Part shown: positions 48,332 through 56,022 of the stretch, piece after piece
Layout of the letters: every line of letters begins with the position of its first letter
How positions within the stretch are numbered: the first letter of the stretch is position 1
Origin: Bin80 sp964291275
Lineage (GTDB): Bacteria; Bacteroidota; Rhodothermia; Rhodothermales; Bin80
Length of the DNA stretch: 64,000 bases
Assembly (NCBI GenBank): GCA_964291275.2
Contig: OZ219799.1
Span: 1,426,001 to 1,490,000 of the forward strand
Direction: 5' to 3'
Translations under genes and position numbers: made by a program
The notes under the pieces: generated by a model
Databases searched by the model: none
Told to the model about the DNA's origin: nothing
What the model saw: the letters and a program-made list of their open reading frames with translations, nothing else

Positions 48332-50658
48332 GTAACTCCTCAGAAAGAATTCCATTTGCTGTTAAAGTCAGTCGTATGATTGAAGTGCTTGCAGCGCAGA
48401 TCTATCCGACATCTTTTGCCCTCCTGAGGGAGAATGTCCAGAATTCCTTTGATGCAATATTATTGCGTAAGCATCTGGGGCAGCAGTTCGATGCTCGCAT
48501 TGATGTGACCATTGAGCCTCGACTCATATCTGTTACTGATAACGGCATTGGCATGTCGCGCGATGATCTGCGCAATCATTTTTGGCAGGCGGGTTCCAGC
48601 AGCAAGAACACTGAAGATGCCCGGGCCGCAGGTGTCGTTGGGACCTTTGGTATAGGAGCAATGGCCAATTTCGGTATAGCCGAGGAGTTGCGTGTTGAAA
48701 CCGAGAGCGTTTCTTCGCAAGAACGCACGGCCTGCGAGGCATTCCGCTCCACACTCTCGGTAACGGAAGACTGCATTAGCTTCAAATCCAAGTCTTTAAC
48801 AGGAAATCCGGGCACTACCGTTACCGCAGTCATTCAGCCGGGTAAGGCTGCTATACCTGTTGCCGAAGCACAGTCCTATATCTCACAGTTTGTGGCGTTT
48901 CTACCCATAGATGTTTACGTGAATGGAGAAAAAGTTAGCGGCCAACCAATTGAAGACTTCGTGCCTCCGTTAACAAAAACTTGGTTTTTTTCGGGACAGA
49001 ACATTAGTCTTGGCGGCAGCATTAAAGCGGACATTGATCTGAACGGTGCGGTGAACGGTGAAGTTCGCATTGTTTTGCGAAATATCGAGTTTGGTTCTCA
49101 AAAACTCGATGGTCGTATGATCCTGCGCCAAGGACATGGCAGTATTCAGACTTTTCGCAGTGGCTTTGGTCTCGCACCCATAAGCGTTGTGTCGGTGTAT
49201 AATTTTGGCGGCGTCGCAGATTTTCTGTTTCTTCAGCCGACGGCAGGCAGGGAAGCCCTGACAACAGAAAGCATGCAACTTCTGCAAAAAATCGTTACGC
49301 AGATTGATGACTTTGTTTCACTTCAACTATCTCAGAGGCCGGAAAGCAACTCCAGCACGCCATTTGTTAGATGGGTTGCGAAGAGACGCCGTTTTGATCT
49401 GTGCTTCAACCTTCGTGTTCGTATTGAGCCTGGCGGTTCGCTGCCGCTACATGATGTCAGGGATCAGTCTAAAAAAACACCGATGCTTGTCTATTTAGGA
49501 ACAGATCATACCACTATTGAACATGCATCAGAAGACCGGCCCATAATTATGCTTGCACGTCGTTCGCCCAGACGAGATTGTGAGATCAGTTTCCTGCGTC
49601 AGCATTGTAAGATTGAAGAGCTTTCCGATGAACCCAATGTCTTAGAGGCAAAGCCGGACTTGGATACCAGTATGGCGGAAAAGGCGCTGGCCTTTCGCCT
49701 CGGATCAATTCTGTCAAGTGACTACTTTCTGGAATCCCGAATCAAATTTGGCAAGATATCTCATGGTTTGCCAGTGCTAGTGACAAAGCGCAGTCTCCCG
49801 GTCGAAATTTTTCTTGATCCGAGTGGACCGACCATTCAAATTATTTTAGAACTTTATAAGAATGAGTATGAAGCCTTTGGACATATGGTAAAGGACTTCG
49901 CACGAAACATGATCTTTCCTCGTGTCTCTGAACTCGTACCAACCGCAACACGCCAAGGTGCCGAGGCCTTTTTAAAGTCGATTCATCGCTCACGGGAGGT
50001 GTTTGAGTATGAGGCTGCGGATCTCGAGAGTCTGACTTCTCTCTGGAAGGACTATATGAGCGGCGAACTTGACTTCCGACAGGCCGCGGAACGCGCCAGC
50101 AAAGTGGCAACTCGAAGTTATCAGGAAGTTGACAGTTCCGTAGCGGGAACGATGCGTGATGTGGTTCCCGATGTTATTGATAACCCGTTTGTGACTAGTC
50201 AGCAAAACAATGCTGAATATGGACCGATGCCTCCGATCCAGCGGGTTGATATGAGCACTGATAAGAAGCTGCTCACTATAGAAGATAGCGACCCGCCACT
50301 TAAGGGCTACAGATGTTTTCTGGCATTGACCAAACGCATCCATGATGAGCATGCAGATTTTTTCTTGCAACCCCACCGCACATCCGTTGTTTGGGGCGGA
50401 CAGAAGGCACTGTTCATTTTTGAGCATCACTCGGGAAATTTTGGTCTGTATTACGATTTGCAGACCCAGAGTTTAATGAGCGGTCAATCAGGCGGTGGTG
50501 CAATTGTCTCCTGTACCATCGTCATGAAAAACCGTATCTTTATTCCGATTCCGCCATTCATACAGGAAAGTTTTCTGCCCAGGGAAAGTGAAAAGAAGCG
50601 GTTTGAAGTAAGATGTGATATTCTCCATATTGATTACAAGGTACGTGACCGAGATTAG
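48328..50658 (+). CDS. GHKL/Hsp90-like ATPase, partner of the metallophosphoesterase
   Basis: The 776-residue protein has a Bergerat ATP fold at its N-terminus: N-box LLRENVQNSFDAI with the catalytic Glu35 and Asn39 region, G1 motif TDNGIGM (Asp71) and G2 motif GTFGIGAMANFGIA (105-118). Behind it come a transducer-like middle part and a long C-terminal region with no domain I recognise. It is not HtpG, MutL or a histidine kinase by length or motifs. ATGA overlap with the phosphoesterase gene suggests the two proteins work together. A plausible arrangement is ATP-driven sensing by this protein with the phosphoesterase as effector. Confidence 0.85.
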   Translation: MSNSSERIPFAVKVSRMIEVLAAQIYPTSFALLRENVQNSFDAILLRKHLGQQFDARIDVTIEPRLISVTDNGIGMSRDDLRNHFWQAGSSSKNTEDARAAGVVGTFGIGAMANFGIAEELRVETESVSSQERTACEAFRSTLSVTEDCISFKSKSLTGNPGTTVTAVIQPGKAAIPVAEAQSYISQFVAFLPIDVYVNGEKVSGQPIEDFVPPLTKTWFFSGQNISLGGSIKADIDLNGAVNGEVRIVLRNIEFGSQKLDGRMILRQGHGSIQTFRSGFGLAPISVVSVYNFGGVADFLFLQPTAGREALTTESMQLLQKIVTQIDDFVSLQLSQRPESNSSTPFVRWVAKRRRFDLCFNLRVRIEPGGSLPLHDVRDQSKKTPMLVYLGTDHTTIEHASEDRPIIMLARRSPRRDCEISFLRQHCKIEELSDEPNVLEAKPDLDTSMAEKALAFRLGSILSSDYFLESRIKFGKISHGLPVLVTKRSLPVEIFLDPSGPTIQIILELYKNEYEAFGHMVKDFARNMIFPRVSELVPTATRQGAEAFLKSIHRSREVFEYEAADLESLTSLWKDYMSGELDFRQAAERASKVATRSYQEVDSSVAGTMRDVVPDVIDNPFVTSQQNNAEYGPMPPIQRVDMSTDKKLLTIEDSDPPLKGYRCFLALTKRIHDEHADFFLQPHRTSVVWGGQKALFIFEHHSGNFGLYYDLQTQSLMSGQSGGGAIVSCTIVMKNRIFIPIPPFIQESFLPRESEKKRFEVRCDILHIDYKVRDRD

Positions 50659-50726
50659 ATTGAAATTCGTTTTTTTAACAATTTTCTAAATGGATCTGAA
50701 GTATGTACAGCAACCACGAGTCGTTC

Positions 50727-51041
50727 TTAAGAAAATGGTTTTAGTTGCTCGTCCGTGAGACCTAAGTCCAATTTATGAATTCGATCGGACAGTTCAATTA
50801 ATTCCACGAGCATCCGTGTGTCATCCGTCGAGGATTCCGTAAGTGGTGGTTTGTTCAAATTCCGACAGATGTACAGCATTATAGCTCGGCGAGCCGGACG
50901 GCCTTCATGTAAGAGGTCTTCCTCGTCAGCGTTTTCCTCATCAATCCATGCTAAAACTAGGCTGTCTGGCGCCAGACAGCCAGAATGATATACCCAATTT
51001 CCATTATTTTTCCTGTAAGGACTGGTTTGGGTGTCTTTTTT
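50727..51041 (-). pseudogene. 3' fragment of an unrecognised gene without start codon
   Basis: A 104-codon open frame lies on the minus strand between an upstream TAG at 51042-51044 and a TAA at 50727. It reads like real protein (GNWVYHSGCLAPDSLVLAW, DEENADEEDLLHEGRPARR, MLVELIELSDRIHKLDLGLT), but there is no ATG before the middle of it. It is probably the end of a gene whose 5' part was lost. It converges with the GHKL gene. I cannot name the family. Confidence 0.45.
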
Positions 51042-51343
51042 CTATTGGTTGAGACCTGACGCGACTTCGTTGACTCAATTTATTGATCTGTGAAGGCAAT
51101 CAGACTGGGACGGATTAAGTCTGTGGTTTCAACCTAACTTTGCATTGAATGCACGCTTGGGGCCATTGATTCTGGATCACTGAATCCGCACACTCACCGA
51201 ACGGGTAGATCCTATATCCCCGGTGTACGACTTGTAGTCTCTGATGGTATTCATGGATCTGGATTCTGTTATGATAACATTACGATATTATAACTACACA
51301 CCACATCATAACTTCCCATGAGCCCGATCCGCTCACCGCCAAT

Positions 51344-51775
51344 ATGCTCGCCGAGGTGCTGCAATGCAGAACCATCACCACCTTGCCCGAATTGGCTGTC
51401 GAACTCGGGCACTGCTCCTCCAGTACGGTCCATCGAAAACTCAAGCAGTTAGACTACCTACTCAGCTGCTCCCATGGTGGAAAGTACTATGCGCTCAGCG
51501 TGCACGCTGACTTTGATGCACACGGTCTGTGGTTTTATGAGGATATCCGATTCTCAAACCACGGCACAACTCGCAGCACCGCCAAAAGGCTGGTCGAGGT
51601 TTCCTCCATTGGCTATCGTCCTGCTGAACTTGACGAAATACTGAAAGTCCGTATGATTGATACTCTTGCGAGCCCCTACCTGGTTCCCTCCAGGCCGCCC
51701 CTTCCGCATCCGCAGCGATCATTCTGTTTTTCAATTTACTCAATGAGAAGCAAGGCCGCCTATTCGCGGGTCTGA
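51344..51775 (+). CDS. Helix-turn-helix protein, apparently the accessory gene of a broken transposon
   Basis: The 143-residue frame has an HTH-like N-terminus (TTLPELAVELGHCSSSTVHRKLKQL) followed by YYALSVHADFDAHGLWFYED and a second wing-like part RLVEVSSIGYRPAELDEIL. The last 30 residues change character where a transposase fragment begins in another frame, so the native C-terminus has been lost or replaced. It may have regulated the element. It is probably non-functional now. Confidence 0.45.
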   Translation: MLAEVLQCRTITTLPELAVELGHCSSSTVHRKLKQLDYLLSCSHGGKYYALSVHADFDAHGLWFYEDIRFSNHGTTRSTAKRLVEVSSIGYRPAELDEILKVRMIDTLASPYLVPSRPPLPHPQRSFCFSIYSMRSKAAYSRV

Positions 51776-51927
51776 CATCTCTATTGTGGGGTTATGGTGT
51801 GGACCAATGGGTCGCGAATTTGCTCGGCCTGAATCGCAAAGCGTTCGAAGGGGGCGTAAGGAACTGCACGCTGGCGAAATGGATCCGAATCGTGTTCGCA
51901 AACCGGGTGGAGGACGTCATTCCCTGA
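51694..51927 (+). pseudogene. ISAzo13-like transposase, N-terminal fragment
   Basis: In a frame different from the HTH gene the sequence reads ILFFNLLNEKQGRLFAGLTS and then GLNRKAFEGGVRNCT and stops at a TGA at 51925. This resembles the N-terminal helical part of ISAzo13-family transposases (deduced pattern: LDEKQRRLFA and GLDRKTIARG). No catalytic domain follows. Confidence 0.5.
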
Positions 51928-52197
51928 ATTAGAGGACAGCCGGACTCAAGCAAAACAGCCGAAGCATGGGCGATTGCCATAGAATTGGCTAAATACGATG
52001 GGCCAATAGCCGAGGTATTTGCCTCCACTGAGGCTTAGGTGGCAGGAGACACGACGGACTATAATCTAGTAAAGGACAGCCGGTTCGTAAAGCCCATTCT
52101 GGGCGAGACGACGCCATGCGAAGATGCTTGCTTAGCTAACTATCACCTGGATATGTCGGATGCTAGAGCAGATGCGGGTGTAGTGCCAAAGATATAA
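51928..52197 (+). pseudogene. Unrecognised gene remnant
   Basis: The same frame continues after the TGA at 51925 with TAEAWAIAIELAKYDGPIA, a TAG, and then VKDSRFVKPILGETT and YHLDMSDARADAGVV, ending in TAA at 52195. The two pieces read like coding sequence with one internal stop. I do not recognise them. Confidence 0.25.
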
Positions 52198-52203
52198 TAG
52201 CGT

Positions 52204-52220
52204 GGAAAGGCGCGTTTTCC
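52204..52220 (+). promoter_or_regulatory. Hairpin directly before the group II intron
   Basis: GGAAA and TTTCC enclose GGCGCGT. Class C group II introns characteristically insert just after hairpins of terminator type, which is why I mention it. A similar sequence, GGAAAGGTGCTTTTCC, occurs at about 62965. Confidence 0.45.
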
Positions 52221-52476
52221 TAGTGGGTGCGAAACCCACCCAACAACCGTCGTTCCAGTTGGTAGCGACCAAAGCGATTTATGGAGATGATGACATGGAT
52301 TGAAGTACTTTGGATAAAAGGATCGCATAGGCAATTCAGTAAGCATGTAGGCCGGAACGTGCAGAAGGTTAAGCAGGCCTCGAAACCAGTAACGTGGATG
52401 CCGACCCTCCGCATCACACGGGAGATCGCCGATGATCCGGGAAGAGAACGACAAGCGCACCGGGCTATATCCATCG

Positions 52477-52487
52477 GGGTAGTGACC
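52477..52487 (+). repeat. Left target-site duplication of the IS4-family element
   Basis: GGGTAGTGACC is repeated directly at 53923-53933, flanking the insertion sequence. Confidence 0.85.
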
Positions 52488-53922
52488 CATAAGCGTTAAC
52501 TTGTTTTAGTGACAGAAAAATATCGTTCAATTTGATAGTTTCTGAGTCTGGGTGGCTCTGCCAGCGACTTGGAAATGATAGGCCAATGCTGAATCATTTC
52601 CTTCAAGGCGTAGTGTGGCTCAATTGCCCGCACAACTTGATTCAGTGCAAACTTAAAGTCTCTCCATGCACTTCGTCTGCACTGGATAGCCCCAGGGGGA
52701 AAATGTCCGCGCATGTCGGACGATCTTTTCGGTCAACAGTGCAACCATTAGCTTCCCGTAGAGCCACGCCTGTGAACTCTCCTCATCTAATTTCGGCAGA
52801 TGTCCCAGTTGGGCCAATGATTTGAATCGTTTGAAGACCAATTCCACCTGCCAGCGTAGTCGATACCATTCCAGGATATCGTTCTCCGAAAATTCATCGA
52901 CCGGAAAGGTCGTAAACAGGATAACATAGCGCGCATAACGTAAGGTTTCGTCTCGTGGTCGATGCCCCTTGCGCTTTGCCGTCTTTAAGATCCGATTCTC
53001 TGCCTCTTGGATGGCTTCGTCTGCTTTGCGCAATGCACAAATACGTCCTTGGATTGGGGGAAAGGTTTTGATGAATACCGTCCAGACCCCCGCCTTCCCT
53101 GCCTGTTTGATCGATTCCACGGAGACCAATAAATCAAAGGACTGGCCGGGCTTCGTCTCGAACTGCAAGGCTCCAGTATTGACCCGCATGGTCACATAGC
53201 CGCCAGATGCCTCCACATGCTGGATTCCCAGAGCGGTTGCATATCCCCGATCCACCAAAATATAGTCGTCTGATCGGATGGGAAATTGCTTCAAGGACTC
53301 CCCCGTCCCTTTTCCTTTCGTCGCGGTTAAATTGAAAAAATCGCAACCCAATGCAGGTAGGGTTATGCTGTAGTGGAGTCTCCATAGAGATCCCGTGCGT
53401 CCCGGCTCACTGATGTGGGTCGCGTCAAACGCACGCATTTGACGTCCCACTCCCGCCGATACGCCAACTCCATGCTCCTGAAACAGCGCAACACACATCG
53501 CATGAAGCCACCTACGAGACTTCTTCAGGCGCTTGAACAATGCGACCGCAGATAGATCCGCAATCTGAGCCTGACGAGCTCGTATGACCGTCTCTCGTAA
53601 CGAATGACCACATCCTAAATGGATCAACAAGGTTCGAAGTAGGCATTCCGGCGACTTATCCTTACGTAGCCCGCGCAATGCACCAGATTCCTCGGCCAAC
53701 TCCTGCCAATTTTTCGGTAAAAACGAGAGCACAACCGCCCAATCCTCTTCCTCGGGCGCGCGTGTTACGGTTCCCTTCATCTGATTACGATGGTTGAATG
53801 ATCAGTCACAGGTATATCCAACATTCTACCAAATCGGTTAGAATTCAGAATGCTGAAATCACGACAATTCCCGTGTAGAGATACCTAAAGATAATCAAAC
53901 AGGAAACAAGTTAACGCTTATG
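52488..53922 (-). mobile_element. Complete IS4-family insertion sequence, 1,435 bp
   Basis: The ends are a 19-bp perfect inverted repeat CATAAGCGTTAACTTGTTT (52488-52506 and 53904-53922), and the element is flanked by an 11-bp target duplication, a normal length for IS4-type elements. It carries one transposase gene on the minus strand. It inserted into the group II intron, so it is younger than that intron. Perfect ends and duplication suggest a recent event. Confidence 0.9.
52496..53780 (-). pseudogene. IS4-family DDE transposase with a +1 frame break near its end
   Basis: The first frame (53780 to 52653, 375 residues) has the catalytic motifs: MRAFDATHISEPG (first Asp), ILVDRGYATALG (second Asp) and EWYRLRWQVELVFKRFKSL (Y-R-E-K signature with the third acid). 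Around 52680-52700 homology moves to another frame that goes on with CRRSAWRDFKFALNQVVRAI and stops at 52496. The shift lies in TTTTCCCCCTGGGG, a run prone to indels or sequencing error. The element is either newly inactivated or misread there. Confidence 0.8.
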
Positions 53923-53933
53923 GGGTAGTGACC
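53923..53933 (+). repeat. Right target-site duplication of the IS4-family element
   Basis: GGGTAGTGACC, identical to 52477-52487. Confidence 0.85.
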
Positions 53934-54139
53934 CTGGCATGTATGCAAGATGGAAGAAGTGGCAACACGGGAAGACTGGGCAGCGCCTTGGCACAAGGCA
54001 ACCGAAACCTCGCAAGGGGCAGGCTCGCTTGTCAGGGTGGCGGATGGGTCCGCAGTACTGAGGACGCGGCGTAATGTCCGCAGAGAGAAGGGGGCCTAAG
54101 TTGCACATTGTATGGACAAGGAAGAAGGGACATGATTAC

Positions 54140-55455
54140 TGACGAAGGTCTAACAGGATTTCAAAAGGTTCAGAGACTCCAGACCATACTGCATGAGAAA
54201 GCGAAGGGAGAACCACAGCGATGCTTTATGCACTGATAGACAAGGTGTATCGCATAGATTTTCTGCGGGCAGCTTGGCACATGGTCCGCCGTAATGGTGG
54301 ATCGGCAGGGGGCGGACGGGGAGACGATTACGGACATTGGGCAAGGGGTGTGGAAGGTTGCTTTGGGAGCTGTCACAGGAATTACGAGACGGTACGTATC
54401 GACCGCAGGCGGTACGACAGGTGCTGATTCCGAAGAGGACCCTAGGCAAGTTTCGGTCATTAGGCATCCTATGTCTCGGGGTCGGGTTGTTCAGACGTCA
54501 GCGATGTTGGTTTTATCGCCGATTTTTGAGGCAGACCTAAACCGCAGCAATATGGGTACCGGCCGGGACGAAGCGCGCAGGATGCGGTCAATCGTATCCA
54601 CAGACTACTAAACAGGGGCTACAACGAAGTGGTAGATGCTGACCTATCGAACCACTTTGGGGAGGTATCCCATGGGAATTGATGAAGAGCATAGCGCGTC
54701 GCGTGAGTGACGGGCGCGTGCTTGGATTGATCAAATCATGGCTGGTAATGCCCGTGGTAGAAGAGGACGAGAAGGGTGGCAAGCGCCGCACAAATCGCGC
54801 CCGCAGCGAGCGGAAAGGGACGTCACAGGGCAGTCCAATTTCGCCGTTACTGAGTAATCGGTACATGCGACGTTTCATCCTGGGGTGGAAACTTTTTGGG
54901 TTTGGCGAACGCTTCGGCGCACAAATTGTCTGCTATGCTGACGATTTCTGTATCCCGGGACGCGCATCGGCAGCAGAGATGCCGTCGGTCGCACAAGTTC
55001 TGGTGGAGAGGTTAAAGTTGAATATCCAGAAGACCAGATGCTTACGATGTCCCGAGGAAGCGTTCGAATTTCTTGACTACCGCATCGGCTGGAACTATCG
55101 TCACTACGGTCGCGGTCGATATATCGGCACCCGTCCGAGCGTGTTAAGTGTCCAGAGCATCTGCCGTAAGATCACGAGCAAACAGGCCGGAGGTATGGGC
55201 TCCTGGATGCAGAGGAAGTAGTACAGTGCCTCAACTGGATAATATCTGGCTGGGCGAACTCTTTATTCTGGGGCAGGTGTCGCCTGCTCATAGTGCCATA
55301 AATATGCACGCAGTGAAGCGGCTGAGACAGTGGTTTTGTCGGAAGCACAAGGTACGAATCGGGAAAGATGTGCGTTTTTCGGATGCAAAGCTATGGGAGA
55401 CCTGTGGATTGCGCTGCCTTGTTCCTCGGGCTAAAGACTTTTCGTGGGCGAAGTC
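54140..55455 (+). pseudogene. Group II intron reverse transcriptase/maturase, multiply frameshifted
   Basis: In successive frames the sequence gives VYRIDFLRAAWHMVRRNGGS, ELRDGTYRPQAVRQVLIPKR, VVQTSAMLVLSPIFEADL, GTSQGSPISPLLSNRYMRRF and the active-site block AQIVCYADDFCI (YADD near 54934). A domain X-like end (ITSKQAGGMGSWMQ) follows. These are the RT blocks of bacterial group II introns in correct order. At least four frame changes break the protein. The catalytic YADD itself is kept. Confidence 0.85.
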
Positions 55456-55470
55456 ATGAGTTCAACTGAA

Positions 55471-55510
55471 AGCTGGATGCGGGAAAACCGCCCGTCCTGT
55501 TTGACGAGCA
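55471..55510 (+). ncRNA. Domain V/VI-like end of the group II intron
   Basis: The segment AGCTGGATGCGGGAAAACCG followed by CCCGTCCTGTTT resembles the 34-nt catalytic domain V of class C introns. There are mismatches in the lower stem that suggest decay. The following GGGGGCC stretch would be domain VI. The call depends on the RT upstream. Confidence 0.4.
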
Positions 55511-55535
55511 GGGGGCCGGAAACGACTCGAGAGCC

Positions 55536-55833
55536 TGACTAACGATAAGCGAAAATGAAAGCAGAACATCCACAGGGCATATAATGAATACGAGTATCGC
55601 GCCGGCCCCTCAGCTCTACTACGCCGCGGAAGTTACCCCTGTATCTTCCATGAAATACTACACAGGGTAGTTTGTTGGTGTAGTCAATGAAGTGGGAGAC
55701 TGGCCAGTCATAGCTCATCCAAGAGTCCAAATGGGGTTGGAGTTTCAACTGGGGATTTTGGCAACGTACATGGGTATATAAATTTGATCAAAATTTCCCC
55801 GAAATCCCACGAAAAATGACTCAAACCAACTGA
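55536..55833. other. Non-coding stretch after the intron
   Basis: Nothing recognisable was found in these 300 bp apart from short frames without family features. Confidence 0.3.
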
Positions 55834-56022
55834 ACCCACGAGCTTTTAGTTCAAAACTGCGGAAATGCCATACTGGAATGGCTAAATCAGGGAAACCTAA
55901 CGCCGATTAGCCCAGTATAGGGGGGTAACTTTCGCCTACGGTACTTCATGATCGGTGTGATGCTGCGCGACCTCGTCGAGGACATGGGAATCACGATTGA
56001 GGATCCTTGGGTAGAGGCATGA
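55834..56022 (+). pseudogene. Unrecognised 3' gene remnant overlapping hsdR
   Basis: An open frame following a TGA reads ELLVQNCGNAILEWLNQGNL, TPISPV, TAG, then GGNFRLRYFMIGVMLRDLVE and ends DPWVEA. It is broken by one in-frame TAG, and its stop overlaps the hsdR start as ATGA. This looks like the end of a gene once translated together with hsdR, perhaps a regulator, now truncated. Confidence 0.35.

Larger units (their letters stand above)
52227..55535 (+). mobile_element. Decayed group II intron, class C-like, split by an insertion sequence
   Basis: The segment starts with GTGCG, a group II 5' end (GUGYG), six bases after a hairpin. It contains pieces of an intron-encoded reverse transcriptase and ends with a domain V-like element near 55471-55505. 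Without the 1,446 bp of insertion sequence and target duplication the intron would be about 1.86 kb, the usual size for class C. The 3' border is approximate. The RT is frameshifted, so the intron cannot move on its own. Confidence 0.6.

Noticed and set aside
55536..55833. Integron attC or phage attachment site next to the group II intron
   Set aside because: Class C introns sometimes sit in attC sites, but no core GTTRRRY/RYYYAAC pair or integrase was found.
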